DNA of 64,000 nucleotides, taken from positions 2,520,001 to 2,584,000 of the forward strand of contig NC_009485.1 of NCBI RefSeq assembly GCF_000015165.1, in the 5' to 3' direction. A model generated the notes under the pieces. That model was not told the DNA's origin and searched no databases. It saw only the letters and a list, made by a program, of their open reading frames with translations. The stretch's first letter is position 1, and each line of letters begins with the position of its first letter. Source of the stretch: Bradyrhizobium sp. BTAi1. Its GTDB lineage: Bacteria; Pseudomonadota; Alphaproteobacteria; Rhizobiales; Xanthobacteraceae. The position numbers were made by a program, and so were the translations under genes. Shown here one piece after another: positions 7,790-16,466 of the stretch.

Positions 7790-8851
7790 ATGAAGAGTTT
7801 GGTTCGTGTTCTCTTGGCCTCGTCGGCGCTGGTGCTGTCGGCCGGCGCCCATGCCGCCGAGTGGTATCCATACGATGCCGCCAAGATCGATCCGCCCTTC
7901 GCGGCAGACGGCAAATCGTCCGACGTGAAATATGTGCCGCTGGAGAAGGCCTCCAAGCCGTGGAAGCTGTGTGTCTCCTTTCCACACATGAAGGACGCCT
8001 ATTGGCTCGGCGTGGACTACGGCGTGGCCGAAGAAAGCAAGCGCCTCGGCGTCAAGATGAACCTGGTCGAGGCCGGCGGCTACACCGAGCTCAACAAGCA
8101 GATCTCGCAGATCGAGGATTGCGTGGCATCCGGCACCGATGCGGTCATCATCGGCGCGATCTCGGCCGATGGCCTCAACAAGGTAATCGGCGAGATCGCC
8201 AAGAAGAAGATCCCGGTGATCGATCTCGTCAACGGCATCTCCTCGCCGGATATTGCCGCCAAGTCGCTGGTGTCGTTCTACACGATGGGCGCGGAGACCG
8301 GCAGCTATCTCGCCAAGAAGCATCCCGCCGGCACGCCCGAGGTCGTGGTCGGCTGGTTCCCGGGTCCGGCTGGTGCCGGCTGGGTCGAGGCCGCCAACAA
8401 GGGCTTCATGGATGCGGTGAAGGGCTCGGCGATCAAGGTGCTGGAGCCGAAATATGGCGACACCGGCAAGGAGGTGCAGGCCAAGCTGGTCGAGGACGCG
8501 CTGCAGGCGGCGCCGAACATCCGCTACGTCGCCGGCACGGCGGTCACCGCCGAAGCGGCGCAGGGCCTGATCCGCGAGCGCGGGCTGAAGGGCAAGGTGG
8601 ACCTGCTGGCCTTCTACATGACGCCCGGCGTTTACGAAGGCATCAAGCGCGGCCTGATCATGGCGGCGCCGGCCGACTCCATGGTGATCCAGGGCCGCAT
8701 CGCGGTCGACCAGGCGGTGCGCATCCTCGAAGGCAAGGACTACGTCAAGCATGTCGGTCCGAAGATCTTCGTGGTCGACTCCGCCAACATCGCCACCGTG
8801 CCGCAGGCGAACATCCTTCCCCCGGACGGCTTCAAGCCTGTCTTCAACTGA
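7790..8851 (+). CDS. TorT-like periplasmic substrate-binding protein
   Basis: A 353-residue periplasmic-binding protein of the sugar/TorT type I fold. A cleavable signal peptide covers about residues 1-22 (ALVLSAGAHAA then EWYPYDAAKIDPPF, a segment I recall from TorT-like proteins). TorT partners a TMAO sensor kinase in E. coli, but no sensor is present here. Instead an ABC ATPase and permease follow, so this is probably the binding subunit of an importer. The ligand is unknown; the upstream pxp operon suggests a lactam or amide, while the epimerase downstream suggests a sugar. It could be cotranscribed with either side. Confidence 0.82.
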   Translation: MKSLVRVLLASSALVLSAGAHAAEWYPYDAAKIDPPFAADGKSSDVKYVPLEKASKPWKLCVSFPHMKDAYWLGVDYGVAEESKRLGVKMNLVEAGGYTELNKQISQIEDCVASGTDAVIIGAISADGLNKVIGEIAKKKIPVIDLVNGISSPDIAAKSLVSFYTMGAETGSYLAKKHPAGTPEVVVGWFPGPAGAGWVEAANKGFMDAVKGSAIKVLEPKYGDTGKEVQAKLVEDALQAAPNIRYVAGTAVTAEAAQGLIRERGLKGKVDLLAFYMTPGVYEGIKRGLIMAAPADSMVIQGRIAVDQAVRILEGKDYVKHVGPKIFVVDSANIATVPQANILPPDGFKPVFN

Positions 8852-8914
8852 GCGGGGAAAGGTGCGGCTCTGCCTTTGTTCCCTGACGGGGCAGGGCCGC
8901 ATCGCGGGGGGCAG

Positions 8915-10435
8915 ATGATGAGTAGCGTTGCTGCACCGCTGGTCGAGATGACGGGAATCTCCAAGGAGTTTCCCGGCGTCAAGGCGCTCAGCGGCGTCCA
9001 TCTCAAGGTCGAGCGCGGCGAGGTGCATGTGCTGTTCGGCGAGAACGGTGCCGGCAAGTCGACCTTGATCTCCATTCTCTCCGGCGTGTTCCGGCCGACG
9101 TCCGGCGCCATCCGCATCGCTGGCGACGAGGTGAGCTTCCACTCGGTGCATGATGCGGCCAAGGCCGGCATCGGCACCGTGTTCCAGGAATTCTCGCTGG
9201 TGCCGACCTTGCCGGTGTTCGAAAATCTCTATCTCGGCCGCGAGCTGATGCGCGGTCCGCTGACCGACCGCCGCGCCATGCTGGCCGGCGCGCAACGATT
9301 GTTCGCCGAGCTCGATTTCGACATCGACGTGACGCGCCCGGCGTCCAGCCTGTCGCGGGCGCAGCAGCAGATGGTCGAGATCGCCAAGGCGTTCCTCTCC
9401 AATGCGCGCGTGCTGATCCTCGACGAGCCCACGGCGTCGTTGACCGAGCGCGAGACCGAGCGGCTGTTCAGCTTCATCGGCAAGGCGGCGGCCTCCGGGG
9501 TCGGCATCATCTACATCTCGCACCGGATCCAGGAATTCCAGAAGATCGCCGACCGCATCTCGATCCTGCGCGACGGCCGGCTCATCGCCACCGTGCCGGC
9601 ACGCGAGACCTCGGAGCGCGTGCTGATCGAGCTGATGACGGGGCGGGCGGTCGACCAGGTCTATCCGAAGATCGCCCACCGCGCCGATGGTCCCGTCATC
9701 ATGACGCTGGAAGGCCTCCGCACCGCAGGTGTTCACGGCGCCAGTCTCGAGGTCCGGGCCGGTGAGGTGCTCGGCTGCGCCGGCCTCGTCGGCAGCGGCA
9801 AATCGCGGATCTGGCGCGCGGCGATGGGACTGCAGCCGCTGCAGTCAGGCAGGATCACGTTGAAGGGTCGTGATGTCACCGGCGCCGCAACACGGGCGCT
9901 GCTCAATGACGGCGTGTTCTTCCTGCCCTCCGACCGCAAGAGCGAGGGGCTGCAGATGACCGCGACCGCACGCGGCAATATCGAGCTCAGCCTGCTCGAC
10001 CGCGCCGATGTCGCCGGTCCCTTCGGCTTCGTGCGGCCCCGGCGCAGCCGTGCCCTGACGGACGCCATCGGCGACAAGGTCGGCATCGCCAGGCCCGCCA
10101 TGGATCGCGCGGTCTCGAAGCTGTCCGGCGGCAACCAGCAGAAGGTGCTGTTCGGCAAGGGATTCGGCGACGACCGCGACGTCTACATCTTCGACGAGCC
10201 GACCGTCGGCGTCGACATGGGCACGCGCATGGCGCTGTACCAGCTGATCAAGGACATCGCCGAGGCCGGCAAGGCGGTGGTCGTGATCTCCTCGGATCTG
10301 CCCGAGGTGATGAACCTGTCGCACCGGCTCTTGGTGTTCGCCAAGGGGCGCATCGCGGCCGAGCTGTCCGGCAGCGCCATCGACGAAGAGAACGTCTTGA
10401 AACATTTCTTTGCTGAAACGGAGGGCTCGGCGTGA
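8915..10435 (+). CDS. Sugar-type ABC transporter, duplicated ATP-binding protein
   Basis: A 506-residue RbsA/MglA-type ATPase with two nucleotide-binding domains. The first domain has Walker A GENGAGKST, signature LSRAQQQ and Walker B LILDEPTASL. The second has a modified Walker A (GLVGSGKS), signature LSGGNQQKV and YIFDEPTVGVD. It energises import with the permease encoded next. I start at the ATG at 8915, after a run of G resembling a ribosome site (ggggggcag); an upstream ATG at 8876 is less likely. Its stop overlaps the permease start. Confidence 0.9.
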   Translation: MMSSVAAPLVEMTGISKEFPGVKALSGVHLKVERGEVHVLFGENGAGKSTLISILSGVFRPTSGAIRIAGDEVSFHSVHDAAKAGIGTVFQEFSLVPTLPVFENLYLGRELMRGPLTDRRAMLAGAQRLFAELDFDIDVTRPASSLSRAQQQMVEIAKAFLSNARVLILDEPTASLTERETERLFSFIGKAAASGVGIIYISHRIQEFQKIADRISILRDGRLIATVPARETSERVLIELMTGRAVDQVYPKIAHRADGPVIMTLEGLRTAGVHGASLEVRAGEVLGCAGLVGSGKSRIWRAAMGLQPLQSGRITLKGRDVTGAATRALLNDGVFFLPSDRKSEGLQMTATARGNIELSLLDRADVAGPFGFVRPRRSRALTDAIGDKVGIARPAMDRAVSKLSGGNQQKVLFGKGFGDDRDVYIFDEPTVGVDMGTRMALYQLIKDIAEAGKAVVVISSDLPEVMNLSHRLLVFAKGRIAAELSGSAIDEENVLKHFFAETEGSA

Positions 10436-11478
10436 GCATGCCAACCACGACTATCGCCGAGGACACCGTTGCGCCGCGCCGCTCCAACGCGCTGCTGGCC
10501 GGCCTGCGCGCGGTATTTCTGCGCGTCGGCGTCCTGCCGTTCTTCCTGTTCGCCACCCTGATCGCGTTCTCGCTGGTGTCCAAGGAATTCCTGGCGCTGC
10601 AGAATCTCACCAATGTCGCGCGGCAGTCGGTCTATCTGATCCTGGTCTCGCTCGGCCAGATGCTGGCGCTGGTCACCGGCGGCTTCGACCTGTCGGTCGG
10701 CACGGCCATCGCGCTGACCTCGGTGGTGTCGGCGCTTGCGATGGTGACGCTGTCGCACATGCTGTCGCCGGACATGCTGTGGCTCGTGATCGTGCTCGGC
10801 TGCTGCGCCGGGCTCGCGGCCGCGCTCGTGATCGGCAGCATCAACGGGCTCGGCGTCGCCGTGTTCGGCGTCTCGCCCTTCATCATGACGCTGGGTGTGC
10901 AGTCGGTCGGGGCCGGCATCGCGCTGTTCCTCACCGGCGGCGTCCCGGTCTCCGGGGTGCCCTATGAGTTCGGCGATATCCTCGGCTTCGGTCGCGTGTT
11001 CGACATTCCCGTGCCGGTGCTGGTCGCGATCGTCGCGGCCGCCACGATTTGGCTGGTGATGAACCGGACCCGGCTCGGCAAGCACATCCAGGCGGTCGGC
11101 GGCAACGCCAAGGCGGCGAGACTGTCGGGCGTCAACACCACCAAGGTGCTGTTCATCGCCTATGCGCTGTGCGCGCTGCTCGCGTCGGTCGCGGGTCTGT
11201 TGCTGACGGCCCGCGTCGGCTCCGGCGAGACCAATCTCGGCGGCACCATTGCGCTGGAATCCATTGCGGCCTGCGTCATTGCCGGCGTCTCGCTCCATGG
11301 CGGCATCGGCCGGGTCGAGAACGTCGTGCTCGGCGGCTTCTTCATCGTGCTGCTGCAGAACGGCATGAACATCGCGCAGATCGGCTCCTACATGCAGATG
11401 GTCCTGCTGGGCTCGCTGCTGGTGCTGGCCGTCATCCTGGATCAGTTCCGCTACCGGCTCTTGGTCGGCGAGCGCTGA
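10432..11478 (+). CDS. Sugar-type ABC transporter permease (RbsC-like)
   Basis: A 348-residue inner-membrane permease of the RbsC/branched-chain superfamily with about eight to ten hydrophobic segments. Family words are GGFDLSVGT, INGLGVAVFGVSPFIMTLG and NRTRLGKHIQAVGGNAKAARLSGV. A GTG at 10432 overlaps the ATPase stop; an ATG at 10438 is the alternative start. It completes the binding protein / ATPase / permease set. An aldose epimerase gene follows 78 bp later on the same strand. Confidence 0.9.
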   Translation: MSMPTTTIAEDTVAPRRSNALLAGLRAVFLRVGVLPFFLFATLIAFSLVSKEFLALQNLTNVARQSVYLILVSLGQMLALVTGGFDLSVGTAIALTSVVSALAMVTLSHMLSPDMLWLVIVLGCCAGLAAALVIGSINGLGVAVFGVSPFIMTLGVQSVGAGIALFLTGGVPVSGVPYEFGDILGFGRVFDIPVPVLVAIVAAATIWLVMNRTRLGKHIQAVGGNAKAARLSGVNTTKVLFIAYALCALLASVAGLLLTARVGSGETNLGGTIALESIAACVIAGVSLHGGIGRVENVVLGGFFIVLLQNGMNIAQIGSYMQMVLLGSLLVLAVILDQFRYRLLVGER

Positions 11479-11556
11479 TCGCGCGGGGCAGGGGTCTGGA
11501 CGTGGCCGCTGCAATCCGGCATCACCGGCGCCGATCGACGAACGGGATGATGCGAG

Positions 11557-12432
11557 ATGAGCGACGACCTCCATACGATCACCGCCGGCGGCGTCACCGC
11601 ATCGATCAAGGCCGTCGGCGCCGAACTGTGCTCGCTCAAGACGACCGCTGGATTGGAGCTGCTGTGGCAGGCCGGCCCGGCCTGGCCGCGTCATGCGCCC
11701 TGGCTGTTTCCGAACGTTGGCCGGCTGAAGGATGACCAGCTGCGCCATCGCGGCCGCACCTATCCGATGACCCAGCACGGCTTCGCCCGCGATCTGCGCT
11801 TCACCTGGCTGGAGCGGACCGCCGAATCCTGCGTGCTGCGCCTGACCGACGACGAGACGACACGGGCGCGCTACCCGTTCGCCTTCCGGCTCACCTTGAC
11901 CTACCGGATCACCGCCGATCGCCTCGACATGGCGGTGGAGATCGCCAACGCTGGAGACGAGGTGCTGCCGGCCTCGTTCGGCGCGCATCCGGCATTCAAC
12001 TGGCCGCTGTTGCCTGGAGAGCCGAAGGAAAGCTATCGGCTGCTGTTCGCCGAGCCGGAGCCCGCTCCCATTCGCCGCCTCGCCGGTGGGCTGATGCGCG
12101 CCGCTGCCGAGCCCTCACCCATTCGCGGCCGCGACCTGGCATTGTCCGAACGGCTGTTCGACGACGATGCCATGATCCTCGATCATCCCGTCAGCTGCTC
12201 GCTTCGCTTCATGGGCGACAAGGGGCCGGCGCTGGTCCTGGCCTGGGACGGCTTCCGAGAGCTTGGCATCTGGTCCAAGCCGGGAGGCGCTCCCTTCCTC
12301 TGCATCGAACCGTGGCGTGGCTATGCCAGCCCCGTCGGCTTCGATGGTGAGTTCTCCGACAAGCCGGGCGTGATGCAAATACCAGCCGGGGCGGCGGAGA
12401 TGTTCAACTACCGAATGACCGTCGAAGAATGA
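11557..12432 (+). CDS. Aldose 1-epimerase family protein
   Basis: A 291-residue protein of the galactose mutarotase-like fold, resembling the YeaD/LacX-type 'aldose 1-epimerase family' more than classical GalM. Diagnostic stretches are the conserved His in TQHGFARDLRF, FGAHPAFNWPL and the late CIEPWRGYASP with the catalytic-type Glu. It would interconvert sugar anomers in the cytosol. The position directly after a sugar-type ABC importer supports a role on the imported substrate or a coordinately expressed sugar. It could be expressed from the transporter promoter. Confidence 0.85.
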   Translation: MSDDLHTITAGGVTASIKAVGAELCSLKTTAGLELLWQAGPAWPRHAPWLFPNVGRLKDDQLRHRGRTYPMTQHGFARDLRFTWLERTAESCVLRLTDDETTRARYPFAFRLTLTYRITADRLDMAVEIANAGDEVLPASFGAHPAFNWPLLPGEPKESYRLLFAEPEPAPIRRLAGGLMRAAAEPSPIRGRDLALSERLFDDDAMILDHPVSCSLRFMGDKGPALVLAWDGFRELGIWSKPGGAPFLCIEPWRGYASPVGFDGEFSDKPGVMQIPAGAAEMFNYRMTVEE

Positions 12433-12682
12433 CGTCCCGTCCTGCTGCGAGCGCCCAGCGGCGTGCATTGCGCTAACCGTGAATTCCAGATCTGGGTCTG
12501 GAAACGGCATCTTCATGTCCTAAATGAGAGACGTCGGCTTTGCCCTGGCTATGATGCGGCAACGGCCGGCAGCCCGATGATCTTCGTCACCGACTGACAA
12601 CGGCCGAACACATCATCGGGTATCGGCGATGCCGTGATCTCGAGAGGGGGCGCGCCAGCAATGGCGTGTGCGGGAGAGGGCC

Positions 12683-13081
12683 ATGGAGCTGAGGAATCTG
12701 TTTGGCATCTTGACGTGTGCGACGCTGGTGTGCGGTACCGCCGTCTCGGCGGCTGACTATCAGCCGGGTGAGGTCTTCCGGCTCGATCTGTCCCGGGCGG
12801 TACTGTCGCCGCGTCCTCTTGGACCCGAAGCGCATTTCGAGCCCGTTCCGATCGAGGCCAGAGTCGGATCGGCGCTTGTCGCCGCGGCTCAGGACAAGCC
12901 TGACCTGCCGCGGAACGCCGCGGCGTCGAAGCGCCGGTCCATCGTGCGGTCCGCCGAACGCCTGCGCACGGCGCGCGAAGCGATGCACCGCCGCAGCCTG
13001 CTCGACGCGCAAGCGATGGATACCCGTGTTCAAACCTGGCCTTGCCGGCCGGACAGCGGCGGGATCTGCAACTGGCGCTGA
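12683..13081 (+). CDS. Secreted hypothetical protein
   Basis: A 132-residue protein I do not recognise. The N-terminus looks like a signal peptide: MELRNL, then hydrophobic FGILTCATLVCGTAVSA, cleavage near SAADY. The mature part is charged and Arg-rich with two late Cys residues. I favour the ATG at 12683 because ggagaggg precedes it; a GTG at 12668 is possible. It stands alone between the epimerase and the aldo/keto reductase. The signal peptide is the main support; the tail may not be under strong constraint. Confidence 0.5.
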   Translation: MELRNLFGILTCATLVCGTAVSAADYQPGEVFRLDLSRAVLSPRPLGPEAHFEPVPIEARVGSALVAAAQDKPDLPRNAAASKRRSIVRSAERLRTAREAMHRRSLLDAQAMDTRVQTWPCRPDSGGICNWR

Positions 13082-13266
13082 GCTCCATCGGTCGCGGCCC
13101 GGAACCGTCTCCCGACTTCGTGATTGTCGCTGCTGCGGAGCTGCTTGAACTCGCGCAGCGACCGCGGGATGATTTCAGCGCATCCCGCCATTCACCTTGA
13201 CACGCAAGGCTTGTCGCCGCCTGCCAGATCACGCCGGATCGGCGCGAAGCCTTGGCAGGAGATTCC

Positions 13267-14088
13267 ATGGACGCAATCGACACCCAAGGCATCCGTCTTC
13301 CCAAGCTCGGGCTCGGCACGTTTCGCATGCAGGGCACGGTCTGCCGCGAGGCGGTCGAGAGCGCGCTCGCGCTCGGGTACCGTCACATCGACACCGCCGA
13401 AATGTATGCCAATGAGGATGCGATTGGCGCGGCGCTCGCGGCGGCGCAGGTGCCGCGAGCTGAATTGCACGTCACGACAAAGGTTTGGCCGGAGAACCTC
13501 GCACCCGATGCGATCCGCCGCGCGTTCGACACGAGCTTGAAGAAGCTCAGATTGGATGTCGTCGATCTCTACCTCATTCATTGGCCGGCCAAGGGGATGA
13601 ACCTGCCGGCGGCGCTGGAAACGCTGATCAAGCTGAAGGATGAGGGACGTACCCGCGCGATCGGGGTTGCGAATTTCACCGTCGCGCTGCTGCGGCAGGC
13701 GATCGAGGAGATCCAGGCGCCGATCGCCTGCAATCAGGTCGAGTACCACGTCATGCTCGATCAATCGAAGCTGATGGGCTACATGGCGAGCCGATCGATT
13801 CCCTTGGTGGCCTATTGTCCGCTGGCGCAAGGCCGCGCGGCGGCCGACGCGACGCTGGCCGCGATCGGCAGCAAGCATGGCGCGAGCGCCGCCCAGGTCG
13901 CGCTGAAATGGCTGTTGGATCAGGACGGCGTAGCGGCGATTCCCAAGGCCGGCCGCAAGGAGAGTCAGCAGGCGAATTGGGACGCGATGAAAGTTCAACT
14001 GGATGATGAGGATCGCGCGACCATCGCCGCGCTTCCGAAGGACAAGCGCTTCGTCAATCCCGGCTTTGCACCTGACTGGGATCGCTGA
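13267..14088 (+). CDS. Aldo/keto reductase (2,5-diketo-D-gluconate reductase-like)
   Basis: A 273-residue NADPH-dependent aldo/keto reductase with the TIM-barrel tetrad visible: Asp and Tyr in YRHIDTAEMYANE, Lys in VTTKVWPENL and His in YLIHWPAKG. IGVANFTVALL and the late AIPKAGRKES are family motifs, the latter contacting the cofactor phosphate. It resembles DkgA/DkgB-type enzymes. An aggaga site seven bases before the ATG at 13267 decides the start. It is a single gene ending just before a strong terminator hairpin. Confidence 0.88.
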   Translation: MDAIDTQGIRLPKLGLGTFRMQGTVCREAVESALALGYRHIDTAEMYANEDAIGAALAAAQVPRAELHVTTKVWPENLAPDAIRRAFDTSLKKLRLDVVDLYLIHWPAKGMNLPAALETLIKLKDEGRTRAIGVANFTVALLRQAIEEIQAPIACNQVEYHVMLDQSKLMGYMASRSIPLVAYCPLAQGRAAADATLAAIGSKHGASAAQVALKWLLDQDGVAAIPKAGRKESQQANWDAMKVQLDDEDRATIAALPKDKRFVNPGFAPDWDR

Positions 14089-14133
14089 CAGCTTTTCACC
14101 GTGATCCGCACTCGAGGAGATCCGCACTCAAGC

Positions 14134-14157
14134 AAATGGCCCCTTGCGGGGCCATTT
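14134..14157. terminator. Bidirectional intrinsic terminator
   Basis: A perfect 10-bp stem, aaatggcccc (14134-14143) with ggggccattt (14148-14157), around a ttgc loop. It sits between the convergent aldo/keto reductase and His-rich protein genes; A/T runs at both stem ends suit termination on both strands. Confidence 0.85.
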
Positions 14158-14174
14158 CGGTGTCGCCTGGTCGA

Positions 14175-14408
14175 TCAGTAGCCGCGCTTGATGATCACGG
14201 TGCGGTCGTGATGGCGGTGATAGGGCCGGATGTCGCGGCGCATGCGGTACTCGGCACGGGACCGATCCCAGCCGTGATGGCCGCGGTCCCAGCCGTGATG
14301 ATAATGATGACCGCCGCGCTTGATGATGACGGTCTCGGCACTGGCCATCGACGGAGCCGCGAGTGCGAGTGCCGTCAGCGACGCGAGTGCAAGAGCAAGT
14401 TTCTTCAT
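14175..14408 (-). CDS. Small secreted His-rich protein
   Basis: A 77-residue protein with a clear signal peptide (MKKLALALASLTALALAA, cleavage near ASA). The mature part of about 53 residues is rich in His, Arg, Tyr and Gly, and carries TVIIKRG twice, near its start and at its end, so it appears to be an internally duplicated unit. The His clusters could bind metal (inference). I know no defined function. It is monocistronic and is followed by the terminator at 14134-14157. Confidence 0.72.
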   Translation of the reverse strand: MKKLALALASLTALALAAPSMASAETVIIKRGGHHYHHGWDRGHHGWDRSRAEYRMRRDIRPYHRHHDRTVIIKRGY

Positions 14409-14552
14409 GTCGTCCTCCAGATGAATTGCGCGAGGTCAACTTGAAGTGTGGCAGAACGTTCCGGAGGAACTTCCGCGAAGTTGCTGAATGCGCGTTCAGA
14501 TTCCTGCTGACCGGTTCATGCGAGCCATCTCCCGGCCGTCGGGCACCGATGA

Positions 14553-15002
14553 TCAGTCACAGCGTTTGAGGGCTGGCGTCGGCCTGCCATTGGCGACGAA
14601 GCGGGACTCGCGAATGGTGTAGCTGCCATCCTGGCCACGATTGAACACCGAGCGTATGCCGCCATCGGTCGTCCTGACGATCCCATTCTCGCGCGTCTGG
14701 CGCGCTTTGGGCAGCACGATCGAGAGGACCAGTGTCTCATCGGGCTCGACCCGCGCGCTGGCGACTTCGTTGATATCGGACGGATCATGATCGCGGCGGT
14801 AGATCAGGTTGCCGTCCGCTGAGACCTCATAGGAGATGATGGCGCCGCGGCCCTTGACCGGCGCTGCAGTGCAGTCGGCGGCCCAGGTTCCGAGCAGCCC
14901 CCAGGAGCGCGCGACGTCGACGGCCTCGTCTGCCGCAGCGGCCGACGCGAATGATGAGGCAAGCAGGGCGATCGCCAGCAGGCGGTGAGAGCTCGAGGTC
15001 AT
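14553..15002 (-). CDS. Secreted hypothetical protein
   Basis: A 149-residue exported protein of unknown role. It has a signal peptide (LLAIALLASSFASAAAA) followed by WGLLGTWAADCTAAP and a late CD at the C-terminus, giving two Cys residues that could form a disulfide. Phrases such as GNLIYRRDHDP and TIRESRFVANG suggest a small beta-rich, lipocalin-like periplasmic domain. It lies between the His-rich protein gene and the divergent amidohydrolase gene. Confidence 0.68.
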   Translation of the reverse strand: MTSSSHRLLAIALLASSFASAAAADEAVDVARSWGLLGTWAADCTAAPVKGRGAIISYEVSADGNLIYRRDHDPSDINEVASARVEPDETLVLSIVLPKARQTRENGIVRTTDGGIRSVFNRGQDGSYTIRESRFVANGRPTPALKRCD

Positions 15003-15176
15003 GCGGTCTCGTGGTGATCTGCCGCGCCATCTTAATGCACCGCGTCAACGGCGCAACGACGGATCGGCAGTTTCGACGTCGGCGTGTGAACCGGATCTGA
15101 CACCCTATGGTCTTGTCGGATCGGCGGACCGAGCGCATGCTGTGGCCAACTACAAACAAGCATTGGGGAGGCGACC

Positions 15177-16457
15177 ATGTCCGCGCTGTCGCGCCGTGAG
15201 TTCTTGTTGTCTGCCGGAGCGGCCAGCATGGCCGTGGTCTCAGGGGCGGCCCATGCGGCGATGGGCCCGGCCGACAAATTCGATCTCATCATCAAGGGAG
15301 GCGACCTCATCGATCCCAGCCAGTCCCTGCGGGGCAGGCGCGATATCGGGATCCGCTGGGGCATCATCGAGGCCGTTGACGCTGAGATCCCGGTGGAGCG
15401 CGGGCTGCGGTCGATTGACGCCGCCGGGCGGCTGGTCATGCCGGGCCTCGTCGATCTTCATAGTCACGTCTATCCCTACGGCTCTGCGATCGGCATCCCA
15501 CCGGACGAGCTGGTGCAGTTCCAGGGCACCACGACGGTCGTCTCGGCCGGCGATGCGGGTGTCAACAATCTGGCGGCATTGCGGCGCTTCATCGTCGCCC
15601 AGTCGCGCGCGCGCATCTATGCTTTCGTCCATATCGCCAATAATGGCCTGTCGGCCTTTCCCGTCGCCGAGCTCTACAATATCGACAACGCGCAGGTGGA
15701 GGCCTGCGCCATGGCGCTCGCCGAGAACCCGGACTTCCTGCTCGGGGTCAAGGTGCGGATGTCCGAGAACGTGATCTTCAAGCACGGGCTCGAGCCATTG
15801 AAGCGAGGCATCAAGGCCTGTGAGCTCTGCGGCTGGCCGGCGCGGATGATGGTGCATATCGGTGGCGTCGAGACCGGCGAATTGATGTCGCAGATCCTCG
15901 ACCTGCTGCGGCCCGGCGACATCCTCACCCACGCTTATTCCGGTGCGCCGAACCTCAATGGCGCCTTCACCAATATCGTGCAGGACGGCCGGCTCCTGCC
16001 GGCGGCGCTCGCGGCCAAGCAGCGCGGCGTGCTGTTCGACGTCGGTCACGGCGGCGGCAGCTTCGACTTCACCGTCGCCGAGGTCGCGATCCCCGGCGGC
16101 TGCGGCCCGGACACTATCTCCTCGGATATTCACGTGTTCTCGGGCAATACGCCGGGCATGCCGTTCCTGCCCAACGTCATGGGCAAATTCCTGGCGATGG
16201 GATTGTCGCTGGAGCAGGTTGTGAGCATGACGACGTCGGCGCCGGCCAAGATCATCGGCCGGGCGCCGAAGCTCGGCACCCTGCAGCTCGGCGCACCGGC
16301 CGATCTCGCGATCATGGATCTGGTCGAAGGCCCCGCCAGTTTCGTCGACACGCGCGGCAACAAGCGCGACGGCAAGCTGCAGCTCAAGCCGGTGCAGACC
16401 GTGATCAACGGCGTGCCATTCGGGAGGCCATATCAGTCGCCGTTTTCGGTGCGGTGA
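15177..16457 (+). CDS. Tat-exported amidohydrolase/deacetylase-family metallohydrolase
   Basis: A 426-residue amidohydrolase-superfamily enzyme with an N-terminal twin-arginine signal (SRREFLLSAGAASMA, cleavage near AHA), so it is probably exported folded. The metal motif is in GLVDLHSHVYPYG (HSH). Other residues lie in KVRMSENVI, MVHIGG, ILTHAYSG, FDVGHGGGSFDF and ISSDIH, the last giving the catalytic Asp. It belongs with dihydroorotase-like deacetylases; its natural substrate is unknown. A ggaggcgacc site precedes the ATG. Confidence 0.84.
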   Translation: MSALSRREFLLSAGAASMAVVSGAAHAAMGPADKFDLIIKGGDLIDPSQSLRGRRDIGIRWGIIEAVDAEIPVERGLRSIDAAGRLVMPGLVDLHSHVYPYGSAIGIPPDELVQFQGTTTVVSAGDAGVNNLAALRRFIVAQSRARIYAFVHIANNGLSAFPVAELYNIDNAQVEACAMALAENPDFLLGVKVRMSENVIFKHGLEPLKRGIKACELCGWPARMMVHIGGVETGELMSQILDLLRPGDILTHAYSGAPNLNGAFTNIVQDGRLLPAALAAKQRGVLFDVGHGGGSFDFTVAEVAIPGGCGPDTISSDIHVFSGNTPGMPFLPNVMGKFLAMGLSLEQVVSMTTSAPAKIIGRAPKLGTLQLGAPADLAIMDLVEGPASFVDTRGNKRDGKLQLKPVQTVINGVPFGRPYQSPFSVR

Positions 16458-16466
16458 GCCGCGCCG

